A stretch of DNA of 64,000 nucleotides from Trichobilharzia regenti (GCA_944472135.2 OX235265.1:39219459-39283458); one strand, 5' to 3'. Counted from the first letter of the stretch, positions 32,831 to 44,995 are shown. Program-made: numbers and translations. Notes: a model not told the origin generated them from the letters alone.

Positions 32831-33221
32831 TGTATTGCTACTCTGTTTCTGACTTACAAAGTTAAGAAAAATTACAAAACAATGATTAATTGTTTTGTCA
32901 GTTAACTTTTTGTATATCTGTCGTTTTCCCTTCTCTTAATGGTAATAATCCGATATTCTATGGCATTTTTTTGTGTAAATTCCTGTTATTTCTTTAAGGC
33001 CAACCCAACTACTTTATTATACTGTGTTATATAAGGATAACCTCTTAACATTAGAAGAGCAATAACCTTTTAACCATGGAAATGAACAGACTGTACGAAA
33101 TTATTAATGGCATACAGCACCATTGGCAGAAAGTAACAATGTCATATTTATGCAGTTAATTTTTTCAGGAGGGAAGAGAAACTTTCGCCTTTTAGTTTTT
33201 TTTGAAAAGTAGTTTCCTATT

Positions 33222-34175
33222 TTAGTTATTATTATTTCCTTAAATTCCTAAAGGAACGTAGGGCTTCAGCCTCTTGTCTCCATTGAGTTCGGTCCTACGC
33301 TATAGTTTTCACATGGCTACAAGTCTGCCCACATGCTTTCATCTCCTCTTCACATGACCTCATTCAAGTCACCCTTGCACTGACGACCAACTCGCTGTTT
33401 GCCTTTCGGGTTCCACTCGAGCGATGACCTGGCGTGTGATGTCACTTGATGGTTTCCTCAGAGTATGGCTAATCCAATCCACCTCCATTTCTTCCTGCTT
33501 ATTTGTTGCATAATTGGCTCCTGCTGGGTTGGTTTACTCCCAAAGATTCCTGTTTCTGATCTTTTCTGGCTGGCCATCTGATCTTGAGTAGTATTGAGTG
33601 AAGACAGCTGTCGATGAAGGTCTGTAGTTTGTTTGTGGTGCTCTTCATGACGGGCAGTGTAAGTCTTTGATCCGTATAGTAAGTAGCACTGACTCCACAT
33701 TGGAGTTGAAAATCCGGATGTTATTTTTGATGGTGAGTGCTGTTGAGCTCCACACAGACTTGAGAGTAATGAAAGCTTGTATTGCTTTCTCGATCCTTGC
33801 TTTGATATCCTCGTTAGTAACGTCCGCCTGTAGTTGAAGTGATGCGTCTCAGATAGGTGGGTAGTTAGTAGGTAAAGGAGGTTGCTTCTTTCAGGTTCCT
33901 CCCATTTATGCTGGCTGATTGTTGTCTGTTGTTGTTGTTGTTGCAGTGGCTGTTGGTGTTGGCAAGGGATCTGTATCATCACCTCTGTTTTCTCTATGTT
34001 CAGCTCTGAAGGAGGTGGTATGTTTGATGCTTCTTCTGCCAACTTGTTGCTTTTCACTTGCATATCTTTCAGGTTGTGGAAAATCAGACATATAGCATCG
34101 GTGAAGTCCAGATATTCCAAGTATTTTGTGTGGGTTCATTTTATGCCTTTTCCTCGTTGCCCTATATATAAATGA
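33222..34175 (-). pseudogene. RTE copy, shared-lesion subfamily
   Basis: 3' tail ttattattatttcctt at the left. Decayed pieces of the RTE C-terminal half: LEYLDFTDAICLIFHNLKDM (FADD motif C mutated to FTDA), poly-Gln segment, KKWRWIGL. It shares particular insertions (gtatagtaagtagcactgac, gttgaagtgatgcgtctcag) with 58195-59165. Confidence 0.85.
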
Positions 34176-34735
34176 CTTATTGAATGTAAAATTAAAGGCG
34201 ATTAACATTTCTTGTCAAAAACAGCTTACAGAGATGGTTGCCACTAAGTAGTAGTCAAGTTTTTCAAATTTCCCAAGCATACCAGATGTTTTGAAGAAAG
34301 AAACAACTAGGTGATTTAATAGCAGTGAAGATTTTCAACTCCTAGAGATAATATGCATGTGAAATCTGTGGTTTTCAGGTTGATTTATCCATTCTAATTT
34401 AAACAGTGTTTCGCCTGCATCATTTTTACATTGTTAAACTATTGAGTACATTTTAAAGGGATTGATGTTGTAAGTTAGCATTGTGGTTTTGCCTTAAATC
34501 ATAACGGAAGAGAAAAGCATTATGTCGTTAAAAATTTCAAAATTGACGTATGTAGCATATAAGTTGAATCCTGAGTTAGTTTGGTGGAAGACTGTATATT
34601 ATTCGAACTGTCCACCCGCATTTAATTGAAAGATAAATGTGTAGGTATGAATTCTAAATCCAGCATAATTTCTGTTTCTTTATTTGATTTGTAAATGATA
34701 TAACTTCGACTTTACACCTTTGTTAACATTGAATA
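34176..34735. other. Stretch without recognised gene
   Basis: No repeat family or exon recognised; (AAT)n begins at about 34743. Confidence 0.35.
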
Positions 34736-34739
34736 CCTG

Positions 34740-35195
34740 GGAATAATAATAATAATAATAATTTTCAAGAGTTGTTGTGTAAGGATTAGATTTATTTTCC
34801 GAGTTTGCCCACGTATTGATATCAGTTAGAGAACCATTGAAAACCAGCATTAGAGTACTGGACAGCTGTTTCCTCCGTCCTGGTTTGGGACTCATCAGCA
34901 GTACTCACCCACAACAAGGGGTTCGAACTCAGGACCTTCCGGTTACAAGGCAAGCTCGTTGACAATCATTCAACCACTGGGACCCGATTCAGTGACCAGC
35001 CAATGAATTCTAACTTCTACCACCAATTAGTGATTTTGTAGCGTAACCACCAACTAATGTCATCGGCTGGAAATCCACTATCACTCCCGACTGGATGGAC
35101 TTCACTGGTCACGACTTCTTACTAGAACTCCAGGAAATTCCATCTTGTAACAAGTCATTGGTGAGCATCGGATTAATTAATTTTCAAGAGTTGAT
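34740..35195 (-). repeat. SINE-Bb copy with (ATT)n tail
   Basis: The minus strand reads body, tRNA-like unit (cagtggttgaatgattgtca, B box ggttcgaacccc), hammerhead-like fold (34855-34904) and Bb tail, ending in (ATT)n (plus strand (AAT)n at 34743-34762). The fold has a perfect CTGATGA core (34892-34898) and stem I GTACTG/CAGTAC, but four extra bases (GGAG) before GAAA. Confidence 0.82.
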
Positions 35196-35394
35196 TTGTG
35201 AGGATTGTAATAATAGAAGCACTGTACGTAAAAAGTTAATGATGCAGTACATCTGTGGTAACGATAACTTCATCTTGGGTTTTTTCTAACAGGATTACTT
35301 AAAGTGCAGTTAGATTATTATTATTTCACGTAAGATATGTACTTGATTGTAATTTCCTTTGTGTCATAAAGAATAAGTGATGGAAATGAAAATT

Positions 35395-35742
35395 CGGTAC
35401 CAGTAGGGTGCAGCAGGTCGGGTGTGAGGACAAATACTTGCTGAAGGCATTGGCTGGGGGTCGCGCTATGTCATGAATTGGCAGAAGTTAGAATTCATGA
35501 GCTGGCCATTGGATCGTGTCCCAGTGGCTTAATGGTCTACGAGCTCGATGGCCTTGTAACCAGAAGGTCCTGGGTTCGAGCCATGTTGGCGGGTGCATAC
35601 CGTTGAAGAGTCCGGAACTAGGGCGGGGAAACAGCTGCCCACTAATCCCTTCAGGTTTTCTCATGGTTCTCTAACCAATGTCAGCTCATGATGAAATCCT
35701 GTAACTAACCAACCAAATCTCTACAAACCAACACTTAAAGAA
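35395..35742 (+). repeat. SINE-Ba copy
   Basis: Body (gcagcaggtcgggtgtgagg), tRNA-like unit (gtgtcccagtggcttaatgg, B box gggttcgagcc), damaged fold, Ba tail ending ctctacaaaccaacactt. Confidence 0.85.
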
Positions 35743-36007
35743 AATGGTTTTGTCTGTTAGTTATCGGAAGACGTCAGTTTGGGAAAAAACTGTATACTTC
35801 GGTTTCTTGCCTATTGACACTCACAAATAGTACTGATGAATTTCAGGTAATTTATGCTCCTTCCGAGATGCGAATCTACTTCTCTAGGTATCAGTCTAAA
35901 AGACCACCGTTATCAACTATACAAGTCAACAGTGATACTGTAGGACTGGATGATATACACAAATCGGGTATTTGCTCGTTATCATGGCAATTATATAGAG
36001 TACTAAG

Positions 36008-36485
36008 GTTTAATGGTATTCGTCATCGCCTTCCTCAACAATGAGCAATGTTAGCTGACATAGGGTAACGCTGGAAAACAGCTAGCGGAGGTCAAACCAA
36101 AACATGGAGACACCAGTCAATTTAATCTACAACAGTTAGTTTAGGCCAGCCACGTAGAAAGGTGTAGACTTCCTAACTGGTTGGGGTCCTCGCGACGGAA
36201 ACCAATAAAGGCTGGAAACAATTGGTGATATGGCCGGCTCAAAGTGATCGTTCTCAATGGCTGTCGCAGATGCATCCACTCCTTATGACTTATGATTTCC
36301 AATGAAACTATATTGTTCTTCGTTATTACTCTTCCTTCGTCTCACACTTCTGTTTACTGTCTCTATTTCGCATTTCTTGTACTTCCTTCTCTTGCTTTGT
36401 GTGGTGCATGTGGGGAGTGTGGCGACTTGAACTGGTGCACATCGTTGCAAAGTTCTATTTCGAAAATAGACAGATAGACAGTCAT
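36008..36485 (+). pseudogene. LINE-2 3' fragment
   Basis: Starts at cgtcatcgccttcctcaaca and ends with gttctatttcgaaaatagac plus a cagatagacag tail. Near-identical to the inverse of 30590-31020. Non-coding by indels. Confidence 0.85.
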
Positions 36486-36489
36486 GGTA

Positions 36490-37215
36490 TTCTAAAATAG
36501 TTTTGAATCTCTTAGGGAATCTCCTAGTTCACTGTTGGCTAGCTTCTTCTAACACATATCGAGATGTACTATGCGAAACAGTGAATTTTTATATAACTTC
36601 CACACCTGACCAATATGTTTCGGTTAGAATGTGACACTTAAATGATTTTCTTGGTTATTATACCGTTGTCTACCTGCATACTTTTGTTTATTTTAAATAA
36701 ATTTTAATGATCTTAACTATAAGTGTTCAATCGAACTTGTGTGTTTCTACGCAAATTACTATAAATTTCCTCACTTAAAGTGTTGTCATTACCAGAATAA
36801 TAAAATGATCAAGTGTTCTAAAGGAGCTGCATTTTTCATAGTGATAGCTAGCTAGCTAGCAGTGCGTTTCAAGCTTAAAAAGACTATAGTTGAATAGGAA
36901 CAGAGAGTGACCAATTCACCTAGATTCTCTTAAATGCGCATTAATTTATATCGAATTTTGTACTTTAAGGGTGTTTAGAAATCATTTGACAAAAAGCGTC
37001 CATGTTTGGTTATTATATGAATAGTAGTCCTATAGGTATACTTGATAAGTTATCATTTCTTTTATGGTACTTTTTAAAGTAAAACAGAAGTAAACTGTTA
37101 AAAAAAATTGCCACTGAATTCAACTCTGCATTACATTTATTAGAATATGTGAACAATGTGTTTAATAACCTAGTGAACATAATAACAGTGGTGTTAATGT
37201 AGCACGCAATGATAG
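36490..37215. other. Stretch without recognised gene
   Basis: AT-rich, includes (gctagcta) at 36847-36860. Nothing supported. Confidence 0.35.
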
Positions 37216-37234
37216 TTTCTTGCTTTATTTCATT

Positions 37235-37560
37235 CATTGTGTGAGGGCTGAGATACTGCCCGGGCGCTCAGACCGAAGCAGGTGGCTTTCTTAAGGGACC
37301 AACCCCCGAGCTTTTGACTTGGAGTCTAATCCGCAAGGCAGCTGAGCAGCGTCAGGAGCTGCATTCCCATGGTTTCCGGTGACCCATATGGGTTCATACG
37401 CCATTTGATACAATTGGATATTGGAGCCCATGTACCCCATGATGTAGCACAACAGTCTCTTATCCCACAATGAGACGTATTCTGTGTAATTATCTACAGC
37501 CTTGAAATTTATAAGAGGTTTAAAAAGTACTGTGATGGCCTTCCTAATGCGTGTTGTGGG
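37235..37560. other. GC-richer block of unknown nature
   Basis: Markedly less AT-rich than its surroundings (for example ctgcccgggcgctcagaccg, aatccgcaaggcagctgagc, cccatggtttccggtgaccc). No ORF, tRNA boxes or family similarity inside the window. It could be a 5' piece of a repeat not otherwise present here. Confidence 0.4.
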
Positions 37561-37599
37561 GTCTTTTAAGTTGGTATTTCAATTCGTACTCTATCTGAT

Positions 37600-37992
37600 G
37601 GTCACTAGCGACTGGCCCTATTCAGGTAGTTAATCTGGAGTTCTATTGAGAAGCCGTGATCAGCAGGTTGAAGGTTAGGATAGTTACTCATCGAAGACAT
37701 TGCGAAGTGTTCGCACTATGTCATGAATTGACAGAAGTTAGAATTCATGGACTGGCTTGTCATTGGATCGTGTCCCAGTGGCTGAATGGTATACGGGCTT
37801 GTCTTGTAACCAGAAGGTCCTGGGTTTGAATCAACCCATCGTGGTGGGTGCGTACTATCGATAAGTTCAAAACTAGGACGGAGGAAACAGCTGTCCAGTA
37901 CTCCCTGGTGGTTTTCCAATGGTTCTGTAACTGATATCAGCTCCTGATGAAATCCTCCATCCAATCAAACAAAACCCCTACAAAACCTATAC
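37600..37992 (+). repeat. SINE-Ba copy
   Basis: From tcactagcgactggccctat to aacaaaacccctacaaaacc. tRNA-like unit gtgtcccagtggctgaatgg with B box gggtttgaatc, fold with the GGAG insertion (ggacggaggaaacagctg). Confidence 0.85.
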
Positions 37993-38177
37993 TTGAAAAT
38001 TTCAAAATGTCTTAGTGCTCTCAGAACTACTTGAATAGTGGTGTCACTGAAATGTAACAATTCTACGGGGAAAAGTGATGATAAGACACGCACATGGGGC
38101 AGTAAAATATCCTTAGTTCGATGAAGTCACTTGTCGAGGTCTTCGTAATGTAAAATGTTTCCTATCTTAGATAGATC

Positions 38178-39138
38178 ACAGACTAAGCAGAACTCGGGAG
38201 GAACAGACAAGGGAAAATCAAGCAGGCTTTAGACCAGGTAGAGGGTGCATAGATCATATCTTCACTCTTCGACAGATTCTAGAACATAGACACACTTTTC
38301 GGCGTCCAACAATTGCCATATTTCTTGACTTGAAGGCGGCCTTCGACTCAGTGGATCGAAAGGTACTATGGCAATGTCTGACTGTGAAGGGAGTGCCAAG
38401 AAAGTACGTTGCACTAATCAAGGCACTCTATTCAAACTCACGTAGTCGTGTAAGGGCTTATGGGGAATTGTCATCTGAATTGGTAACAACCAGTGGTGTC
38501 CGACAGGGATGTCCACTTTCCCCATTTCTGTTTAACTTCATCATAGAAATGCTAATGGAAGTATCCTTAACTGAACGTAGTGACTCAGGAATCGACTTGT
38601 TACCAGGGAATAATCTAATGGACTTAGAATATGCAGATGACATAGTCCTGTTAGGGGAGGATGCTGACAAAATGCAGAGTCTTCTGAACACCTTGAGCAG
38701 CAATCTTCGTATGTTTGGCATGCGATTCGCCCCTGCAAAATGTAAGATGCTGCTACAGGACTGGACCCCGTCAATCCCTAACTTAGTGATAGGGAGTGAA
38801 GTGATAGAACATGTTGACCACTTCACCTACTTGGGAAGTTGTATTAGCACCAACGGACTGATTGGCGATGAAATCTCAGCACGGATCCGAAAAGCTCGAG
38901 CTGCTTTCGCTGACTTACACCATCTCTGGCGTAGGCGTGACATCCGGTTATCAACCAAGGGACGTGTGTACTGCTCATCAGTTCGCTCCGTCCTTCTCTA
39001 TGGCTCTGAAACATGGCCAATACGCGTTGAAGACATGAAAAGGTTGACTGCTTTCGATCATAGATGTCTGCGATCTCTGTCTCACGTTAGGTGGTTACAC
39101 AAGATAAGTAATGTTGACGTTAGGCGTAGAGTGTTGGG
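38178..39138 (+). pseudogene. LINE-2 reverse-transcriptase fragment, open frame
   Basis: Open from about 38218: QAGFRPGRGCIDHIFTLRQI, then motif A (FLDLKAAFDSVDR), motif B (SGVRQGCPLSPFLFNF) and motif C (LEYADDIVLLGED). YADD lies about 100 residues after the motif A region. It continues through FGMRFAPAKCKMLLQDW and FTYLGSCIS to VRRRVLG. These are the core RT motifs of non-LTR LINEs. It is 5' truncated (no endonuclease), and its 3' end is replaced at 39138 by a SINE-A terminus. Near identity with 23761-24138 implies recent amplification. The clade is probably RTE-like (SR3/Perere-3 type), not certain. Confidence 0.88.
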
Positions 39139-39200
39139 CTACAGAAACTTTAAGCCATTAGCTTGAAGGCCAATGTTCCATTGGGAACATGAAGGGAAAA
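39139..39200 (+). repeat. SINE-A 3' end fused to LINE-2
   Basis: ctacagaaactttaagccat, tagcttgaaggccaatgttc and cattgggaacatgaaggga are the last 60 bp of SINE-A, joined directly to LINE-2 coding sequence with no head or body. Confidence 0.85.
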
Positions 39201-39261
39201 AAACATCGACACAAAATGGACATATTGTGAAAAGATTTAAAATTGACTGGTAACACTAATG

Positions 39262-39600
39262 TCCAGCATGTAGTCCTCCTTTTGGTGCATACTCAGTAAT
39301 ATCGATTAGGTTTGCTGTGTGACCACCGTGCTAAGTGGTTCGTCATCATGCTGCATTGTGAGTTATTGTCAGGTGGTTGTGGTTGTAGGCAATTGACAGG
39401 AAGCTTTAGACCTGTGTTTTCATACCTTTTGGTACTCGCCAGTTAAGCGTGTCTGTAATCTTGAAGGAAGTCATGTCCATTCTAAGGCTAGAACCCGAGT
39501 AACCCGAGAAGTGCTGTGGTCAGAGACGTTACCACTGATTTATTCAGGCTCGTGATTGATCATCTCCTGTAGGAATGTAGCAGATACTTTGATTGGTTAC
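39262..39600 (-). repeat. SINE-C copy
   Basis: Begins cctccttttggtgcatactc, and the minus strand has tRNA-like tgaataaatcagtggtaacg and B box gggttctagcc. Ends near gatactttgattggttacc. Confidence 0.75.
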
Positions 39601-39969
39601 CAGGTAGTAACTAATTTTCTTTCTTCATTTACTCTACTAATTATAAATAATGATAATAATAATATTTTGGAAGATTTCATTGAGAGAAAATGGTCATCAG
39701 TGAAGTCAGGTTTCATTATTATTGTAACTATTTCTGATAAAAGTGATGTGATACATCTGTATCCAAGCAAATAATAACAATTTTCCAAGAAAATTCTTCC
39801 TAGTTGACATGGTTTCATATTCATTCACTCATTCATTCCCTCTTTCCTGTATTATATGTGTACTTGAAAACACATCAGAATATATACAACCGGAAATGAT
39901 GGGTGTGAAATTTCTAACTGTATTCACAAAGACAAAAATAGCATATTCAAGGATTGATTTGTTGCAGAA

Positions 39970-40205
39970 TTTTATTGATCAGCTACATGATTTCATTGTG
40001 AGCTGACACCGGTTAGAGAATGATTAAAAGAGGTGCAGGGAGTACTGGACAGCTGCTTCGTCTGGTAATCACCCAGAGGGTCCTGGGTTCGAACTCTGTC
40101 TGTGGGTGGTGCGTGCGTACTGATGAAGAGTCCAAAACTAGGAAGAAACAGCTGTTTAGTACTCTCTGCAGCTTTTCCAATGGTTCTCTACATGACTTCT
40201 ATAGA
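39970..40205. repeat. Short SINE-B foldback
   Basis: The left arm (tgatttcattgtgagctgac ... ggacagctgcttcgtc) and the right arm (tgatgaagagtccaaaacta ... ggttctctacatgac) flank a remnant B box (gggttcgaactc). The fold core reads ATGAAGA and GAAA. Confidence 0.75.
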
Positions 40206-40326
40206 TGATAATTTTTTTACTGATATATATTTAGGCATCAGTTTTATTTTAGTGTTTACTTTCATTTTCATCATCACCACGGATAAAGTTGATGTTTTTT
40301 GATATTATGAACGCCCTTTTATTTTG

Positions 40327-40329
40327 GGC

Positions 40330-40375
<46 letters not shown>
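40327..40375. repeat. (AT)n microsatellite
   Basis: Long AT run; a second one lies at 40538-40563. The 160 bp between are not recognised. Confidence 0.95.
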
Positions 40376-40378
<3 letters not shown>

Positions 40379-40569
40379 TGCCGTGATAATCAACAAATGT
40401 ATGTGAAGATAATTTACCTCCCAGGATTTTGTAAACACTCGCAGTTACTTTGTTAAAGCAAAACAAAAACAAAATAAAATCTGTAGTGTAAAATATGGAC
40501 ATTTTATTTCCAGGTTTCTCTTCAACTGCTGACAGCCATGTATATATATATATATATATATATACAAAG

Positions 40570-41070
40570 TAGTAACAAAATAACAAACTACATTAATTTT
40601 TTCTATTAGCAGAATTTTTGCTTTAAGGTTGTAAGTTTAAGGAAACGCCAGCGGGTGAATTGTGATGACATAATCAGTTTAAAATAACACGAAAGGAAAG
40701 TAGTTGTTTATCGTAAGTAAGTTTAGAAAAGTTTTCAATCTTTCTTTTTCTAGTTGACTTAACAACAAAATACACTAGTGGACCAGCAACATAATGGAAT
40801 AAAGCTTATTTAGTGTTCTAAGATTAAGCATTTTGAAGTGATTTCAAATGAGTTATGTGAGTTTAGATCAGCGGGTCATAATAATAATAACAATGAGAAT
40901 GGTAAAAAAATCCAGAAACAGTACGCATATAGTTACGTAATAGGTGAAAAATTGTTACCAGGGTAAACTAAGGTTAACCACTGTTTCTTTCTGTATACAC
41001 AAGTTTGCTTTGAATTCCTGGATGGCAAACAGATTCAGCAAATCGAAGTGAATTCCTCAGCTTATTTATA
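40570..41070. other. Stretch without recognised gene
   Basis: No repeat family or exon recognised. Confidence 0.3.
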
Positions 41071-41074
41071 CCAC

Positions 41075-41640
41075 GTAGCACTGGATATAGAATGCGGACA
41101 CCTATGATCGGTCAAAGACAGCTGCTAACCAGCCTATTCAAGTCTTCCACTTTCAATGACCATGTCTCAATCACATCCATAAAGAGGGGGCAGAGCGAAG
41201 TGACTGCTGAGCAGTACACACGCCCTTTGGTCGACAGCCAACCGGATATCACGTCTAATAAGCCAGAGATGGCGTAAGGTGGAGAGCATATGTGAAATAA
41301 GCCTACTGTATCCGTGGTGAGATTTCGTTAGCGATCAACCCACTGGCGTTGGCTGGTGCAACTTCCCAAATAAGTGAAGTGATCAACACAGTCAGCCACC
41401 ACTTCACTACTGTCCATGTTTAAGCTAGGAGTGAGTTGATGTAGTCCATTCTAGTCCTGTAACAGCCATCATCTTGCATTCGACGGGAGTGAATCGCATG
41501 TTAAACATTCAAAAATTGCTGCTCAGCTCAAGGTGTTCAGAAGACGGTGCTCTATTTTGTCAGTCAGCATATTCAACTAGAAGGACTGTGTCATTTGCAT
41601 TCTATTTAAATGAGATGAAGTCGGCGCACACTCTAGTCTA
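41075..41640 (-). pseudogene. Degenerate LINE-2 copy, sibling of 3140-3660
   Basis: The minus strand matches 3150-3660 nearly throughout, including non-consensus text such as atggtcattgaaagtggaag and the ctcactcctagcttaaacat block. No intact frame. Confidence 0.82.
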
Positions 41641-42029
41641 GACAACTTTCATAATATTTCTTATAACTACAGTCACTTAGTCTTTTGATTTTAATTACTT
41701 TTTAAATGATGTTATTTATTTTCTCTTCATAATGATTATCCGTTAGGCTGGTTGAAAATAAGTTCTTTATCTTAATGTCAGATTGATTTTCGTTTGAAGT
41801 CAGTTGATGCAATATTGCAAAGTAAAATGATATTACAAAATTTTACTCAAATTCGTTTCTTGTTCTCTTAAAAATATTATGTGATGAACGAGTTCTTTAC
41901 AGTAGGCTTTTTGTTCGCTTGATATTTATTTCATCTTATTGTTTTGTATCACTCCTACAAGTGTGATATTTATTATTTTGCGTTCGGGAGTTTAAGGTAA
42001 ACTGCCTAATTTTGCTTCTTCTATTTATA

Positions 42030-42345
42030 TCTACTAATTTGACCACTCATGTGGAGCCAGTTACATAGGCCGTACAATTAGGCGTGTCTGTCGTCGGATT
42101 TCTGGACACCATCCACTCATAGGTCTATTTTGTCTCATCTCGTGGATACAGAACACAAGATTGATGTTACCAAGACGGCTTCCAAAATCATTTACCGCAT
42201 ACTAACTAATCCTAACTTCACCTTAAGAGTTCGTCTACTACATGGTGCTGAGACCGCTGGGATCCACATTAAGAAACTTAACTTATGTATCCTCAAGAAG
42301 TTGGTTCAGACATTTCCCTTACCCTGGTCATTAAAGTTTCAATGA
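42030..42345 (+). pseudogene. PLE GIY-YIG fragment
   Basis: The translation around 42045-42110 gives HVEPVT*AVQL in one frame and CGASYIGRTIRRVCRRISG in another. The latter is the GIY-YIG signature. Then HLVDTEHKIDVTKTASKIIY and LNLCILKKLVQTFPLPW close the protein. 5' truncated. Confidence 0.82.
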
Positions 42346-42640
42346 TCCCCAATTTGTTGTGGAAATTTCCTTAATTTTAGTTGATATTCTATTGGCTATT
42401 ACATTTTTATGCTAGTTATAATTGAAGCGTCTTTCTCGAACTGTAATTCCATTGATCTTACTTAACAAATCGATAGTATTTAAAAAAAAATCAATATTGT
42501 TAATGACAACTATTCTAGAATATTCAATGTATAAAAATACATATATATATATATATGATTGTAGAGTCAGAAGGGGAAATTATTGAAAAGGATATTCTTT
42601 GCTCAAATTCTTTTTTGTCTTTTAAACGTCTGAATGAATA
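42346..42640 (+). repeat. PLE 3' UTR and end
   Basis: Runs from the stop codon through an (AT)n at 42540-42556 to the lineage end tgtagagtcagaaggggaaa ... gatattctttgctcaaattc, similar to 12655-12715. Confidence 0.6.
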
Positions 42641-43244
42641 TTTTCGCCATATTTTCAATCTTGTTTTTTCTATTACACCCTCTCCTGACATATTAGTCTA
42701 AAGGTTTTAAATAGTTTTGATGGCATTTTGTACTTGAAAGTTGCCTTCTTGTCAATCTGCATTGACACACGAACAGTTTCTATACCTATAATAATAATAA
42801 TAATCACTCCATAGAAGTCTATCGAAATTATCTTAAATTATTTTATTGTAGTGTTAATGCGTTGATAAACTTTTGTAAATTATTTAGAAACTGAAAAGTT
42901 TCATAGATTGTGTAAATACTATTTTGGAATTTAAACAGATATTACGGCAGTAGTTTTCCCACTCTGCAAGCTTTATCTGTAGTCTATCTACACAGCTTTT
43001 AAATGAGTTATTGGGAAAGATGCGCCAAAAAATGAAGAATACTGCATAATTTCTTCTTTAATTTTCAACTGGACACCTACGTTATGCATCTGTTTTTGTG
43101 ACATGGTGCTTCCACATAGGGAATACCTTCTCTGCGGATCATGGTGATTATGCTGGTGACTGTGTAAAATTGTTTTCTGGATTTATGATAACGCCTAACT
43201 CATTAATGATAAGAAAGTGTGTCATTCATCTTCTTATTATTACT
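42641..43244. other. Stretch without recognised gene
   Basis: No repeat family or exon recognised. Confidence 0.3.
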
Positions 43245-43400
43245 ATTATAAATAATCCCTTAGGTTCCGAGTGGAGTAATCGGCTTCAACAGCACCACGT
43301 CATCTCATCCTGCCCTCTGTGGTACTCTCTGGCTGACTGTATGATTGCCTGTAAGCTTTCATCCCCTTCTCAAACGATCTCCTCTATATCACCCACAGGT
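43245..43400 (-). pseudogene. RTE 3' stub
   Basis: aataatcccttaggttccga, gtggagtaatcggcttcaac and atctcctctatatcaccca follow the order of the RTE 3' end (minus strand). Truncated after about 150 bp. Confidence 0.75.
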
Positions 43401-43473
43401 ATTTTCTTACTTCTTTTAGTTTGATCTTCTCCTACTATCGTGACTAATGTTGGTATAGATTTTTGACTCTGTC

Positions 43474-44150
43474 TGTCTGTTTTCGAAATAGAACTTTGCA
43501 ACGATGTGCACCAGTTCAAGTCGCCACACTCCCCACATGTAGCACACAAAGCAAGAGAACAAAGTACAAGAAAAGCATTATAGAGATAGTAAGCAGAAGT
43601 GTGAGACAAAGGAAGAGTAACAACGAAGAACAATATAGTTTCATTGGAAATCATAAGTCACAAGAAGTGGATGCATCTGCGCCGACCAGCCATTGAGAAC
43701 GATCACTTTGAGCCGGCCATATCACCAATTGTTTCCAGCCTTCATTGGTTTTTACCGTCGCGAGGACCCCAACCAGTTAGGAAGTCTACACCTTTCTACG
43801 TGGCTGGCCTAAATTAACTGTTGTAGATTTCATTGACCGATGAAGCCATGTTTTGGTTCGACCTCCGCTAGCTGGTTTTCCAGCGTTACCCTATGTCAGC
43901 TAACATTGCTCATTGTCGAGGAAGGCGATGACTAGGCTTAGGTAACACATTTTCTAACCATCTCAATCAGTGTAACTTCACAGCCTCGTCGATTGATTTC
44001 CCCTCCTTATCTAGCACTCGACGCCTAACCTCAATATTGCTCACCTTATTATACCACTTCACACGAGAGATAGAACGCAGGGCACCTATGGTCGAAGACA
44101 GCTAATCTTTTCATGTCTTCCACTTTCAGTGGCCAGGTCTCACAGTCAAA
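43474..44150 (-). pseudogene. LINE-2 3' fragment
   Basis: Plus strand starts gttttcgaaatagaactttg (3' end) and runs to tcttccactttcagtggcca. Close to 30590-31240. Coding frame broken. Confidence 0.85.
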
Positions 44151-44374
44151 TATTTGTGATTATAATCATAGCTTAATATCAAGTGGAAAAATAATTAATG
44201 TCATATATAGAATAATACATAAGGTGTATAGATTTTGGAAAGGGGCACATAATAATAAGATTAGTAGACGAATATAAAATGTTGCATAACGTGGTATGAA
44301 ATTTGATAAGATTGAATTCAATATTGTAAAAATAAAAAATATAAAAATTAATAATTTTGGGTTTAAAATGACAA

Positions 44375-44995
44375 GTGGGTCAAGTGGAAAAGATTCAGAG
44401 TGAGAGTAGTAATAATAATAATGGTAATAATAACATGAAGCTAAGAGAAAAGCCCGAAAGAATTCAGACTGTGCCGAAGAAACTGCTGTTTATGAGTGTT
44501 GAATTTAAAGGTGATACTGCAGCTGAGATCTTGAAGAATCGCTTACGCAGATCACTGAGGAAAGCCTTCTTTATGGCTGAGCTACGTATCAATTTCTACA
44601 GCCGACGAATGATCAACGGATGTGTGAAGGATAAGCTGCCGCTTTGGGCCACCTCAATGTGTGTTTATAAATTCACATGCTCGTGTGGAGCAAGTTATAT
44701 TGGCCGCACAAAGCGCACGCTTTCCAAACGCATCTCTGAACATTATCCGGCATGGTTAGCAAAGGGACAATACAAGACAATTACTAGCTCAATTCTCGAG
44801 CATTTGGTGAACTCAGGCCACGTAGCTCCACCAGAGTCGTCTTTCAACATCATCTACAAAGTGAAGCCAAATTGTACAAAGGGCGTCAGGTTCCGGCTTT
44901 TGTGTATGGCGGAGGCGCTGGCAATACATCAATACAACCCTGATCTCTGTATACAGAAAAAGTTTGTCCAGTCTCTTATTCTACCTTGGTCTTAA
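44375..44995 (+). pseudogene. PLE C-terminal half with intact GIY-YIG domain
   Basis: An uninterrupted 206-codon frame. Residues 12-19 are an Asn-rich stretch encoded by an (AAT)n tract, so the true PLE text starts near residue 30. Then come KKLLFMSVEFKGD, RLRRSLRKAFFMAELRINFY, and the endonuclease signature MCVYKFTCSCGASYIGRTKR with YIG at 108-110, followed by the C-terminal motif ALAIHQYNPDLCIQKKFVQS and LPWS at the end. The GIY-YIG domain looks undamaged, but the reverse transcriptase is absent, so it cannot move alone. Confidence 0.88.

Noticed and set aside
40305..40586. Minus-strand frame with long IY repeats
   Set aside because: Encoded by (AT)n microsatellites.
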